Shown here piece after piece: positions 1-8,423 of a DNA stretch of 64,000 nt. Numbering within the stretch: position 1 is the stretch's first letter; each line of letters begins with the position of its first letter. Source of the stretch: JAWPMT01 sp965242775 (GTDB lineage: Bacteria > Bacteroidota > Bacteroidia > Cytophagales > Cyclobacteriaceae); NCBI GenBank assembly GCA_965242775.1, contig CBDETI010000005.1, positions 124,001 through 188,000 on the forward strand. Reading direction: 5' to 3'. The notes beneath the pieces were generated by a model, which was given only the letters and a program-made list of their open reading frames with translations, searched no databases and was not told where the DNA came from. Both the position numbers and the translations under genes were made by a program.

Positions 1-200
1 TCGCTGCATTCCTCATAGCCATTGGCCTCTTCAGAAAAGATTTTACCTCCTTAATGATCGCGGTGATTGTTATTGGGCTCTATGGAGGCCTCATGTACGG
101 CATACTGCCAGTCAACAATGGCGTGAGTTGGGAGTCACATCTCCTGGGCGCAATTGTGGGGGTTGGAACGGCCTGGGGCTTTAGTAGAAAGCCGAGGTAG
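1..200 (+). CDS. Rhomboid-family intramembrane protease, C-terminal fragment
   Basis: Only the last 65 or so codons are in the window; the gene starts upstream of base 1. The frame (codons from base 3) reads a hydrophobic stretch, then VNNGVSWESHLLGAIVG, then a membrane helix and a basic tail ending FSRKPR before TAG at 198-200. The WESHLLGAIVG segment matches the last catalytic helix of rhomboid serine proteases, where this His pairs with a Ser in an earlier helix outside the window. Rhomboids cleave transmembrane helices of other membrane proteins; no substrate can be named here. The following gene starts 53 bases later. Confidence 0.75.
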   Translation, partial: AAFLIAIGLFRKDFTSLMIAVIVIGLYGGLMYGILPVNNGVSWESHLLGAIVGVGTAWGFSRKPR

Positions 201-253
201 ATATTTCTAGATTTACTAATATTTTTAGCTGAATACTATTTAAATTAGTATTC

Positions 254-1306
254 ATGGAAGACTACTTGAAGGGCAAGGGAGCTCAAATCAATACCAAGAA
301 TAAATTCCTGAAGCACGAAATCGCGGCCATGCACATTGAGGGGTTGGATGAGCCGCTGGTTGCGGGGAGACCCAGAACAGAAGTATTTCACGAAACTCCT
401 CGAAAGATTATATCTAAAAATGACAGCCCTGATCTTTCATTTACACATTCCATCAACCCGTACCAAGGTTGCGAACATGGCTGTATTTACTGTTATGCCA
501 GAACCACGCATGAGTACTGGGGTTTTAGTGCAGGGTTGGACTTTGAAACCAAGATCATAGTTAAGAAAACGGCCGCCGAGCTGTTGGAGCAACAATTTCT
601 TAAGAAGGAGTGGAAACCGGTAAGTATCATGCTTTCTGGTAACACCGACTGTTATCAACCGCTGGAGAGAAAGCTTCAAATAACCCGTAACCTCCTAAAG
701 ATATTTGTAAAATACCGCAACCCAGTGGGCATTATTACAAAGAATGCATTGATTACGAGAGATATAGACCTCCTCCGTGAGTTGGCTAAGAATCAGTTGG
801 TGCATGTCTATATTTCCATCACGAGCATGGACGAGTCGCTGAGACGAAAGATGGAACCCAGGACTTCTTCGGCACGAAATAAGCTGCAGGCGATCAGGGA
901 GTTAACGGCGGCGGGAATTCCGGTGGGAGTCATGAATGCGCCGATTATTCCCGGGCTCAATCATCACGAGATCCCGTCAATATTAAAGTCAGCAGCTGAG
1001 GCAGGTGCCAGCCGTGCGGGATATACGATTGTGAGACTCAATGGTCAAATCTCTGAGATTGCTAAAGATTGGTTATCAAAAAATTATCCAGGTAGATTTC
1101 AGAAGATCTGGCATCAGATTACGGAGATCCATGGAGGCAATGTAAGCGACAGTGAATGGGGCAGAAGGATGAGTGGTGAGGGAAACTATTCCCTGATCAT
1201 CAAGCAACTGTTTGATCAATCCGTGAAAAAATATTTTGCAGGGCGGAGTATGCCGCCACAAAACCTGTTAGCCTTTCGAAGGGGGGGCAACTACCAACTC
1301 TTTTAG
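254..1306 (+). CDS. Radical SAM protein, SPL/PA0069-like family
   Basis: This 350-residue protein carries the radical SAM cluster motif CxxxCxxC at Cys73, Cys77 and Cys80 (QGCEHGCIYCYART), which binds a 4Fe-4S cluster and S-adenosylmethionine. Further family marks are the PYQGCEHGC lead-in, the MLSGNTDCYQPLE segment near residue 125 and the APIIPGLN segment near residue 230. These match the spore-photoproduct-lyase-like proteins often annotated PA0069 or Rv2578c family. Their reaction is not settled, and a DNA repair role is only suggested by distant SplB similarity. ATG at 254 is the first start and fits the family length. Its last 4 bases overlap the convergent DoxX gene. Confidence 0.85.
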   Translation: MEDYLKGKGAQINTKNKFLKHEIAAMHIEGLDEPLVAGRPRTEVFHETPRKIISKNDSPDLSFTHSINPYQGCEHGCIYCYARTTHEYWGFSAGLDFETKIIVKKTAAELLEQQFLKKEWKPVSIMLSGNTDCYQPLERKLQITRNLLKIFVKYRNPVGIITKNALITRDIDLLRELAKNQLVHVYISITSMDESLRRKMEPRTSSARNKLQAIRELTAAGIPVGVMNAPIIPGLNHHEIPSILKSAAEAGASRAGYTIVRLNGQISEIAKDWLSKNYPGRFQKIWHQITEIHGGNVSDSEWGRRMSGEGNYSLIIKQLFDQSVKKYFAGRSMPPQNLLAFRRGGNYQLF

Positions 1307-1659
1307 TCGGCTGCCTTGCTGCCAATGAAAAGCGCAGCACCAGCAAGGGCCATATCCCTGATGAACAGGCTGGAAGCCAGTGGATTACCTTTGAGGAAGC
1401 CATCCATGTGCACCGACAAGGCAAAGAGAAGTAGCATTATACCGAGCATAGTGCCACTTAACTTCATTTTTTTTCCAATCAGGATACTTATTCCAGCGAG
1501 TATAAATGCCACGCCAGTGACATAAACCCAGATTTCGGGAACGGGGATGTATTTGGGTACCAACCTCGTAATGATATTGGGTTTAGAAAAATGCACAAAT
1601 CCCGACATCATCATCGGCACGGCAAAGAGTATTCGTCCTGGCAGGTCTAAAAATTTCAT
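1303..1659 (-). CDS. DoxX-family small membrane protein
   Basis: The protein has 118 residues with four hydrophobic helices, beginning MKFLDLPGRILFAVPMMMSG and containing GxxHF and a GVAFILAGISILIG helix, the pattern of the DoxX/DoxX-like family. These proteins sit in the inner membrane and have been linked to redox and sulfur stress in other bacteria; nothing here fixes the role. The gene is convergent with the radical SAM gene and overlaps its end by 4 bases. It appears monocistronic, with about 280 bases upstream before the next gene. Confidence 0.75.
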   Translation of the reverse strand: MKFLDLPGRILFAVPMMMSGFVHFSKPNIITRLVPKYIPVPEIWVYVTGVAFILAGISILIGKKMKLSGTMLGIMLLLFALSVHMDGFLKGNPLASSLFIRDMALAGAALFIGSKAAD

Positions 1660-1890
1660 GGGTAAGCGTTCATTTCAATCACCACCGTAGCGGTGGGCAG
1701 ATATATGTGCATGAACATGGCCATCTTCAAAGTAGGTGTCCGACCAGGTGATGCGCATCATATAGCATTAGTTTCTCGCGACTAATTTATACTCTTTTCG
1801 ATTTAAGGTTGATACTATTTGGCCGGAATAACGTGAGGAAGGTTTTAAGCCGTTGAGCAGATTTCCAGTTCAAATATGTTTATAAATATA

Positions 1891-1921
1891 TTTCAATTTA
1901 TTATTTAAATAGTTATATTTG
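1891..1921 (+). promoter_or_regulatory. Bacteroidota-type promoter for the 46-residue peptide
   Basis: The sequence has TTTC at 1891-1894, a 19-base spacer and TATATTTG at 1914-1921. This fits the Bacteroidota sigma consensus TTTG-N19 to 21-TAnnTTTG with one mismatch in the -33 box. The region 1870-1921 is very AT rich. The flanks CAAATAT (1871-1877) and ATATTTG (1915-1921) form an inverted repeat that could be an operator. The ATG of the small gene follows 17 bases after the -7 box, giving a very short leader. Confidence 0.6.
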
Positions 1922-1938
1922 AAAAAACCGTAAAAGCT

Positions 1939-2079
1939 ATGAAAAGAAAACACCGGTATTTGAAGTCATTGATTCTGATATTGCTGCTGTCTTTGTTCGG
2001 TATTGTCACATTTGAAGAAGGCAGGTTTTATGGCCTTACTGACGCACAATTGAACGAAATCACCATGGAAGCGCGCTAA
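1939..2079 (+). CDS. Small membrane-anchored or secreted peptide, 46 aa
   Basis: ATG at 1939 opens 46 codons ending with TAA at 2077-2079. The product starts MKRKHRYLKSLILILLLSLF, a basic stretch followed by a hydrophobic helix, as in a signal peptide or a single-pass anchor, and ends with a short polar tail rich in acidic residues. I recognise no family. A near-consensus promoter lies just upstream, which supports expression. The end overlaps the stop of the convergent 2076-2747 gene by 4 bases. It could be a short secreted peptide or a small membrane regulator. Confidence 0.45.
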   Translation: MKRKHRYLKSLILILLLSLFGIVTFEEGRFYGLTDAQLNEITMEAR

Positions 2080-2747
2080 TTTATCGCGAGCAGCGCTAGC
2101 AATTGTCGTTCGGATTCTTTTGATCTCAGCACAAAGAAGTTGAGACCATCCATCGTCACACTCAATTTTTTGCTTTTTGGCTTTGTGAGCGGAGTTTCAT
2201 CTATCTCCAGGGTTTCTAGTAGTAGTAGTACTTCACGAAGGTATTTCCAGGGCCTGGGAGCTTCATTTAAAAATACTGTACGGGTTTCAAACTTTGCCGT
2301 AAGTTCGTGCGTAACGTTTCCGGATTGCCAAAGTTGCAACGTGAACGGAGCTTCCTGACCGTTAGATTCTAATATTGCTTGATGTAGCTCCTCCAAAAGG
2401 TATTCCCAATCTGATAGATTCTCTGGATAGCCCTGGGTTTGGTCATGGATAAGGTGCAATGCACTACCATATTCCGGCGACTCTTCCTGCAAATCTGTTT
2501 TATGAACTAAATCGCTGATAGCCTCCTGCCAATTCTTGTTCATGGTCCCTTGCCACTCTATGTCATCATTGGCTGTGAACCCCTCCTCTACGATTTCCTT
2601 ATCGGTGATAGCTTCCCGATGTAGGTACTCTCTTTGATAATGTACCGAAAGGTGCTCGGCTCCAATTTCAATAGCTACAGTACTTGCATAGGCAAAAGGA
2701 GGGGGAGAGTCCGTGGTTTGAAATGAAATGGTTATTGATTTAGCCAT
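2076..2747 (-). CDS. Hypothetical protein cotranscribed with menE-like gene
   Basis: This 223-residue protein has no signal peptide or membrane helix. It is acidic and soluble, with a beta-rich start (MAKSITISFQTTDSPPP) and a Leu/Glu-rich helix near residue 170. I do not recognise the family. Its start overlaps the end of the upstream menE-like gene by 8 bases on the same strand, so the two are very likely translated from one message. A link to menaquinone synthesis is therefore possible but is only positional. Its 3' end overlaps the convergent 46-residue peptide gene by 4 bases. Confidence 0.7.
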   Translation of the reverse strand: MAKSITISFQTTDSPPPFAYASTVAIEIGAEHLSVHYQREYLHREAITDKEIVEEGFTANDDIEWQGTMNKNWQEAISDLVHKTDLQEESPEYGSALHLIHDQTQGYPENLSDWEYLLEELHQAILESNGQEAPFTLQLWQSGNVTHELTAKFETRTVFLNEAPRPWKYLREVLLLLETLEIDETPLTKPKSKKLSVTMDGLNFFVLRSKESERQLLALLAIN

Positions 2748-3765
2748 GTGCCACTAGTTTCATTAGTTTTTTTCTATCAATTTTTCCGGATGCTGTCAGA
2801 GGTACTTTTGTATTCCAAAGCAATTCTTTAGGTCTTTCGTACCGCGCTAGTTCGGATAGGTCTAAGTTTTTCTGCGTTTCTTCCGTCACCAATATTACCA
2901 TGTTTCCCAGACGCTCGTCTCTTTTGCTGGTAATGGCATGTGGCTTGCTGAATTGTGGGGCAAGGAGGCTTTCCACTTTTTCAGGATCCACTTTGATCCC
3001 ACCCGTATTAATGAGAAAATCAGATCGTCCTTTCCACAAGAAGGTTTGGTTATCCTCCAAAATGACCTGGTCGTTGGTGTGTAGCCATTTCCCGTCGGTG
3101 ACGGTGCCGGTGATGCTCAAGTTGCCGTCCTCAATTTTGAAGCGCGCATCTCCCACGGCTCTGTATTCCGATTGAGCGATGGGCCTGATGGCTACGTGTG
3201 AGGCGGTTTCGGTCATGCCGTAGGTGTGATAAAATTTTGCCTTTACGTCTTTTAGCTGACTTTCTAATTCTTTGGATATTGGGGCACCTCCGATTAGTAC
3301 CTGCTGTATATCTTCAAACAGTGAAGGGGTGTTGACAAGAACCTTTTGAACCTGCAGCGGAACCATTGACGCGTAGTGAATCGGGCTTTTAAGACCTGAA
3401 AAATCTGATTCGGGCGGAATTACGATCAGATCTGCCCGAGACAATAGTGCTCTGACAATCACCATGGTACCACCGATAAAACGGGGGTTGATGCAGAGCA
3501 AAAAGCGAAGATTAGATTGTCCTTCTAAGCCCAGTTCTCTGAGTGTTTGTTCTGCACTATATGCAAGTACTTCTCTCGATAATACAATTTTCTTAGGTTT
3601 GCCAGTGGAGCCAGAGCTCTGGAATGAAAATTGCTCAGTTCCATTTGTCCATGAGTGAATAAAGTTTAAAACGAAATTGGTATCATCTGACAAGTTTGAT
3701 CCAACGGGAGCTTTTTCTTTTATTTGTTCAATGTCAAAGACTTGATTTTCGACCTGAATTAACAT
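2740..3765 (-). CDS. menE: AMP-binding ligase, o-succinylbenzoate-CoA ligase (MenE-like)
   Basis: The 341-residue protein has the adenylate-forming enzyme motifs in order: SSGSTGKPKK near residues 50-59 (P-loop), YHTYGMTETASH near 195, the TND and GRSDFLINTGGIKV segment near 240-265, and TASGKIDRKKL at the C-terminus with the catalytic Lys. It is short for the superfamily (usually about 450-500), as is usual for Bacteroidota MenE. MenE activates o-succinylbenzoate with ATP and CoA in menaquinone synthesis. Assignment rests on size, motifs and the nearby menD and menF genes. Its start lies only 10 bases from the divergent sigma factor start. Confidence 0.75.
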   Translation of the reverse strand: MLIQVENQVFDIEQIKEKAPVGSNLSDDTNFVLNFIHSWTNGTEQFSFQSSGSTGKPKKIVLSREVLAYSAEQTLRELGLEGQSNLRFLLCINPRFIGGTMVIVRALLSRADLIVIPPESDFSGLKSPIHYASMVPLQVQKVLVNTPSLFEDIQQVLIGGAPISKELESQLKDVKAKFYHTYGMTETASHVAIRPIAQSEYRAVGDARFKIEDGNLSITGTVTDGKWLHTNDQVILEDNQTFLWKGRSDFLINTGGIKVDPEKVESLLAPQFSKPHAITSKRDERLGNMVILVTEETQKNLDLSELARYERPKELLWNTKVPLTASGKIDRKKLMKLVAHG

Positions 3766-3775
3766 AATTCACCAA

Positions 3776-4327
3776 TTGGCTGACACAGAAGTAATACTTG
3801 TAGAGAGACTAAGAAACAAAGATAAGCGCGCATTTGAACTAGTGTTCAATGAATATTACGGAGCCATGGTTTCGTATGCTATGAGGTTCATGGACATGAG
3901 AGAGGATGCAGAGGAAATTGTGCAAGAAGTCTTTGTGAAGTTCTGGGAAAAATGTGAAATGCTCGCTTTGGACTCTTCTATAAAAAGCTATCTATACCGC
4001 TCTGTACACAATACTTGTCTCAATCACTTGAAGCACGAAAAGGTGAAAGACTCCTACCGGCAATATGTGGTGCAGTTTATGGAGGAGAAGGCTGAGAGTT
4101 CCTTTTTTGAAGAAAAAACTGACGACATTCAGGATCGGATAATGGAGGCTGTCAATAATCTGCCACCTCGATGTAGCGAAATATTCAAACTGAGTAGATA
4201 CGAGGGACTGAAGTACCAGGAAATTGCCGAACACTTGGAAATATCTGTAAAGACGGTTGAAGTACAGATGGGGAAGGCGCTAAAGGTTCTACGGGAGAAA
4301 CTTAGTGCGTACAAAAACCTACTTTGA
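3776..4327 (+). CDS. ECF RNA polymerase sigma factor (Bacteroidota sigma-70 family)
   Basis: The 183-residue protein has region 2 (FNEYYGAMVSYAMRFMDMREDAEEIVQEVFVKFWE) and region 4 (NNLPPRCSEIFKLSRYEGLKYQEIAEHLEISVKTVEVQM), the architecture of FecI/ECF sigma factors that work with FecR anti-sigma proteins. I take the TTG at 3776 as the start because no ATG precedes the conserved LVERLRNKDK helix and a stop lies in frame at 3755-3757. The stop TGA (4325-4327) overlaps the ATG of the next gene, so the two are coupled. It should direct polymerase to an unknown target, possibly its own operon. Confidence 0.92.
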   Translation: MADTEVILVERLRNKDKRAFELVFNEYYGAMVSYAMRFMDMREDAEEIVQEVFVKFWEKCEMLALDSSIKSYLYRSVHNTCLNHLKHEKVKDSYRQYVVQFMEEKAESSFFEEKTDDIQDRIMEAVNNLPPRCSEIFKLSRYEGLKYQEIAEHLEISVKTVEVQMGKALKVLREKLSAYKNLL

Positions 4328-5748
4328 TGCGGAAAGTCTGGTTGGTCTTTCTAATTATTATCGCGAACCTGGCTCAAGCTCAAAATGTCAATAGCAACAT
4401 CACATTAAAAATGACCAATCAGCCCCTCGAGCTGATTCTTGACAGTATTTCCCGCAAAACAAACTTTTTTTTCTCCTATAATTCGGCAATTGTCCCGGAC
4501 GATCGAAAATTCACCTGTGATGCTGTCAGGCAATCACTTCCTGAATTTCTGGATGAATTGTTCGCAGGTTCGGGCATAGGTTACACATTTTCAAATGATC
4601 AGATCATTTTGAAGAGGGCCTATGACAACAAAGCCAAGCCACCTCCGGGACCGAGCAAGTTTACCCTGTATGGTTGGGCCAGAGATATAGAAACCGGAGA
4701 GTACATACCTGGGGTGAACGTTTACCTGGACGGTACCTCAATAGGTACCGTGACCAATATCAATGGTTATTACAAATTTGAAAATGTTCCATATGGAGTA
4801 TATATGGTCGTTTTTTCACACGTGAGTTATGAGAAATTCTCATTCGATTTCACGGTAAAAGAAGCCGGAGCTGCTGTGGTTAATGGTGAGTTGAACCTGA
4901 GAACAAACGAGTTGGAAGGGATTGAGATCAGGTCCACCAAATGGATCAGGGTTCCTCCTGAGGCTCGACCCCAGGCGTATGATATTTTCCAGCGAGAGTT
5001 TCTCGGAGATACCTACAATGCGCGGCGATGTGCCATACTCAACCAGGAGGCCATTGAGTTTTACACGGACGAAAGTAAGGACACACTTTTCGCCGAAACA
5101 ACAGCCCCGCTTCGTATCAGAAATGAGGCCCTTGGGTACATGATCATTTATGAACTGGAATTTTTTCAAAACTTCAGTGATGGGGTTGTGTATTCGGGAA
5201 ATGTGCGTTTTGAGCCCTTACCGTTGCTGGAACCCAGGGACCGGAGGAAGTGGAAGAGAAACCGGAAGCGAGCCTATCGGGGATCGATGAGGCACTTCCT
5301 CAAAGCCCTTGTGCAGGACGAACTAAGGAAACAGGGCTTCAAGGTTTACGCAACGGAAGATCTCACCTTTATTAGCGATGATACTTCGGACCCTTTGAAA
5401 AGAGAGGATATCTTGATCAAAAGCAAGTCCGCGGAATGGACCTTGTCTTTTGATGGGTATATCTACGTCGAATTTGTGAAAGAAAAAGAAAGTGATCTCT
5501 ACATGGTCAATATGAGCCGCGAAATTCAGCAAAGAGCCCTGTTAACCGGTGACAATATTTTCTTTTTAGCAAGGAAACCTGATGAACAGCGATCATTGCT
5601 AAAATTGAAACAAAAAGCGGTAAACGTCGACGCCAACGGACATATTACATTGCCATTGGCGGTTTCTACCGTAGGATATTGGGCTTGGGAAAGGTTCGCT
5701 GATTTATTACCAACAGATTATGACCCAAAAAATGATATTATCCGATAA
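4327..5748 (+). CDS. STN and CarboxypepD_reg domain protein without TonB barrel
   Basis: The 473-residue product (ATG 4327; a TTG three bases earlier is also possible) has a signal peptide, an STN domain near residues 22-95 (LKMTNQPLELILDSISRKT), a CarboxypepD_reg beta-sandwich near 112-190 (GVNVYLDGTSIGTVTNINGY) and a C-terminal region of about 270 residues. That region shows FLGDTYNARRC, LRIRNEALGYMIIYEL and AYRGSMRHFLKAL, which I recall as a recurrent unnamed Bacteroidota domain. STN domains normally sit on TonB-dependent receptors and signal to FecR. Here no plug or barrel follows, yet the gene lies between sigma and FecR. I infer a periplasmic signal input for the pair. Confidence 0.8.
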   Translation: MRKVWLVFLIIIANLAQAQNVNSNITLKMTNQPLELILDSISRKTNFFFSYNSAIVPDDRKFTCDAVRQSLPEFLDELFAGSGIGYTFSNDQIILKRAYDNKAKPPPGPSKFTLYGWARDIETGEYIPGVNVYLDGTSIGTVTNINGYYKFENVPYGVYMVVFSHVSYEKFSFDFTVKEAGAAVVNGELNLRTNELEGIEIRSTKWIRVPPEARPQAYDIFQREFLGDTYNARRCAILNQEAIEFYTDESKDTLFAETTAPLRIRNEALGYMIIYELEFFQNFSDGVVYSGNVRFEPLPLLEPRDRRKWKRNRKRAYRGSMRHFLKALVQDELRKQGFKVYATEDLTFISDDTSDPLKREDILIKSKSAEWTLSFDGYIYVEFVKEKESDLYMVNMSREIQQRALLTGDNIFFLARKPDEQRSLLKLKQKAVNVDANGHITLPLAVSTVGYWAWERFADLLPTDYDPKNDIIR

Positions 5749-5807
5749 ATTTGATAGAGGTATTGACATCTTTAGGTGTTATGCCAGTAATTTCTGCAGA
5801 CAAAGAA

Positions 5808-6743
5808 ATGAATGAACAATTAGCCAAATATTTTTCGGGCGATTCTTCTGATCAGGAGAGAGCTGAAATCTTATCCTGGAGAGGAGAGAGTCCGGAGAAT
5901 GCAAAAGCGTTTTTGGAGGCAAAAGAGGTATGGTTGGAATCGTCGAGTGGGCACATTGCTGCACCTAGTGCAGTGTTGGAGGATATCCTCAAAACTCATT
6001 CGATCGATACGTCGAGGCGCTCTTTTGGATGGTTGCGATATGCCGCGATGATAGTTGCAGCGGGAGCTATGGCTGTCTGGTTCTTTACAATGGAACTGAG
6101 GAGCGGTTTTGACTTGCCGATGGCCAGTACTTATGAACTAGAGGATGGTTCAAAAATCATTCTACATGGAGAAAGTACTTTTGAGCTGGCGGACATGTCA
6201 GATGAACAAAGGAAAGTAATACTGACAGGTAAGGCGTATTTCGATATTGCCAGAGACGAGCAGCGCCCCTTTGTTATACAGACTGAAGATGCTGAGATCG
6301 AAGTGCTGGGAACTTCCTTTGTTGTGGATGCTTACAGCCCTACCGGAGTGACAGAGGTTTTGGTAGAAGAGGGTAAAGTATCTCTGGCAGGCAAAGACAA
6401 TACGGCGCCACTCAATATTTATCTGGAGCAAGGAGATAAAGGCTTGCTTGATGAGAGTTCCGGATTGATCCGAAAAGACAGAATCAAGAATGGTAATTAT
6501 CTTTCATGGAGCAATGGCTTGTTGAGTTTTATGGAGGCAGACCTTAAGGAAGTGGCTACTGTAATGGAAGATGTTTATGGCTGGAAGATCAAATTGAAAA
6601 ACGACAAGTTGAATAAGTGTCAACTTACTGCGCGTTTTAATAAGAAAACTCCTAGAGAAATTGTAGAAATCATTGCCGCGACTTTCGAATTGCGCTATGA
6701 GATCACTGGTAACCAGGTGACATTTTCTGGAAAAGGTTGTTGA
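5808..6743 (+). CDS. FecR-type anti-sigma factor with DUF4974
   Basis: The reading frame opens upstream at TTG 5751, but ATG 5808 (MNEQLAKYFSGDSSDQERAE) matches the usual FecR N-terminus and gives 311 residues. The cytoplasmic N-terminal helix region is followed by one membrane helix (YAAMIVAAGAMAVWFF), a FecR domain (LEDGSKIILHGESTFEL through VLVEEGKVSL) and a C-terminal DUF4974 (FMEADLKEVATVMEDVYGWKI). FecR holds or activates its ECF sigma in response to a periplasmic contact with an STN domain. It is the last gene of the three-gene operon and is followed by a terminator hairpin. No SusC/SusD pair follows. Confidence 0.9.
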   Translation: MNEQLAKYFSGDSSDQERAEILSWRGESPENAKAFLEAKEVWLESSSGHIAAPSAVLEDILKTHSIDTSRRSFGWLRYAAMIVAAGAMAVWFFTMELRSGFDLPMASTYELEDGSKIILHGESTFELADMSDEQRKVILTGKAYFDIARDEQRPFVIQTEDAEIEVLGTSFVVDAYSPTGVTEVLVEEGKVSLAGKDNTAPLNIYLEQGDKGLLDESSGLIRKDRIKNGNYLSWSNGLLSFMEADLKEVATVMEDVYGWKIKLKNDKLNKCQLTARFNKKTPREIVEIIAATFELRYEITGNQVTFSGKGC

Positions 6744-6745
6744 TA

Positions 6746-6767
6746 GAGGTCCCCTCAGGGGGACTTC
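6746..6767. terminator. Hairpin between convergent fecR-like and menD genes
   Basis: A 9-bp stem (6746-6754 with 6759-6767, one G-T wobble) with a 4-base loop has a GC-rich core GTCCCC/GGGGAC. On the plus strand it is followed by a pyrimidine-rich tract (TTTCCTTTT). It starts 3 bases after the fecR stop and overlaps the last codons of menD, so it probably ends plus-strand transcription and may act in both directions. Confidence 0.6.
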
Positions 6768-8422
6768 TTTCCTTTTGCTGCCTTCAGATTCATGAAGGCT
6801 TTTTTATTTGCATCCGTGTTGGTCTTAATCTCTAGCAGCCACTTTCCCGCTGGCCTATTCTGGAGTGTATTTACCAGTCCTTCCAAGTCTTCAGCTACAT
6901 CATATGTAAAGCCAAATTCCTCTGCAAACAACTTAAAACTTCTTTTGTGGGTGGTTTTCAGAAAGGTTTTTCGCTCCGCTGCCTCCATAGATTCTGGTCC
7001 CTTTATAAGATCAAAAATCCCGCCTTCACCATTATTGAATACAATGATCCCCAGATGGTAATCCTGGTGATCGTGAAGAAAGGCATTGCGGTCATAAAAT
7101 AGGCTCAAATCTCCGGTCAGGAGGATGTTTTGGGCCTTTTCTGCAAGGGCGACGCCAACTGCAGTAGAGTTGGTTCCATCTATTCCACTCGTACCTCTGT
7201 TAGCATATATCTTTCGCTTGCTGGCCTTTGGCCTGAGCATGTTAGCATATCGAACTGCCATGCTATTGGCGAGGTGCAAATTGACCCCTTCTGGTATCCA
7301 TTTAGATATTTTATCGAAAGCCAACAAGTCGGAGAATGGCTGATCCTTCACCACTTCGGAAATGGTTTTCGCCGCTTGTCGTTCACTGTTCAGCCAGCTG
7401 GATGAAAACTCTGGGTCGTTTTGCAGGTGTCGTTCAAGCAATTCCAGGCCCTGTTGTTCGGTGGTCGCTATAGTCCCTGCCAGACATTGAAATGTATCGG
7501 CCGATCCTTGTTTGCCAATGTGCCAATGGGGCGCCTTGTTCCGTCTTAAAAAAAGCTTCAACGATTTGGAAATCAATGATTTACCTAGCGTAATTACCAG
7601 GTCGGGAGCTAACATATCGTTTTGCTCGGAATCCAGGAAAAGGTCGTGATGCTGAACGATATACTCACCAGACAAATTTGAGGTGATATCAGCGACAATA
7701 GGGATGCCTTTGCTAGCGGCAACACCGGCAAGTGCTTGTTGGATCGAGTTCTCTGGCGCCAGTTGACCTACGACGATGATTGCTTTTTTGCTTTTCCAGG
7801 GATTACCCGAGATAGCTATTTCCTGAGGAAGGAAACTGCTACTTACCACCCGCACTCGCTTTGAAACTGTTTTGCTAAAAGATAAATGCTTGCCCGCTTT
7901 CGGGTAAAATGGTTCCCGAATAGGAATGTTGATGTGTACAGGGCCTTGTGGTTCAGTAGTTGCTAGCGCCACCGCATCTTGCAATTTTCGTCGGTATTCC
8001 CATTGCGCATCCGTGTGATCCAGGTCAACAGGTAAGTCAAAAGAGCCTTTCACATGATTGGTCAAGGCTCCGGATTGCCTTATGGTTTGGCCATCTTGCT
8101 GATCTATCCAGGATGGGGGTCGATCGGCCGAAACAGCAATGAGTGGTATGTTTTGGTAAAAGGCCTCGGCTACTGCCGGTGCGAAGTTGAGCAAGGCAGT
8201 GCCGCTCGTGCAACATACTACGGTAGGAGCCCCCGTAGATAACGATATGCCCATGGCCATGTAGGCGGCTGATCGCTCATCGAGGATACTGTATTTTTCA
8301 ATTCCCTCATTTCGGGCAAAACTTATCAGCAAAGGCGCATTTCTGGATCCGGGACACAGCACCGCTGATTTGATCCCTTGCTGCCTCAGGATTTCGGAAG
8401 TATCGAATAATTGCTGATGCAT
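6755..8422 (-). CDS. menD: SEPHCHC synthase MenD (menaquinone synthesis)
   Basis: MenD condenses 2-oxoglutarate with isochorismate using thiamine diphosphate, making 2-succinyl-5-enolpyruvyl-6-hydroxy-3-cyclohexene-1-carboxylate. The 555-residue protein has the expected layout: an N-terminal Pyr domain (SAVLCPGSRNAPLLISFARN, SVLDERSAAYMAMG with the catalytic Glu), a central domain, and a C-terminal PP domain with NRGTSGIDGTNSTAVG near residue 410 and LLTGDLSLFYDRNAFLHD near 435, the GDx26N-like cofactor site. Length matches the family. It starts one base after the menF stop on the same strand, so menF and menD form an operon. Confidence 0.95.
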   Translation of the reverse strand: MHQQLFDTSEILRQQGIKSAVLCPGSRNAPLLISFARNEGIEKYSILDERSAAYMAMGISLSTGAPTVVCCTSGTALLNFAPAVAEAFYQNIPLIAVSADRPPSWIDQQDGQTIRQSGALTNHVKGSFDLPVDLDHTDAQWEYRRKLQDAVALATTEPQGPVHINIPIREPFYPKAGKHLSFSKTVSKRVRVVSSSFLPQEIAISGNPWKSKKAIIVVGQLAPENSIQQALAGVAASKGIPIVADITSNLSGEYIVQHHDLFLDSEQNDMLAPDLVITLGKSLISKSLKLFLRRNKAPHWHIGKQGSADTFQCLAGTIATTEQQGLELLERHLQNDPEFSSSWLNSERQAAKTISEVVKDQPFSDLLAFDKISKWIPEGVNLHLANSMAVRYANMLRPKASKRKIYANRGTSGIDGTNSTAVGVALAEKAQNILLTGDLSLFYDRNAFLHDHQDYHLGIIVFNNGEGGIFDLIKGPESMEAAERKTFLKTTHKRSFKLFAEEFGFTYDVAEDLEGLVNTLQNRPAGKWLLEIKTNTDANKKAFMNLKAAKGKKSP

Positions 8423-8423
8423 A

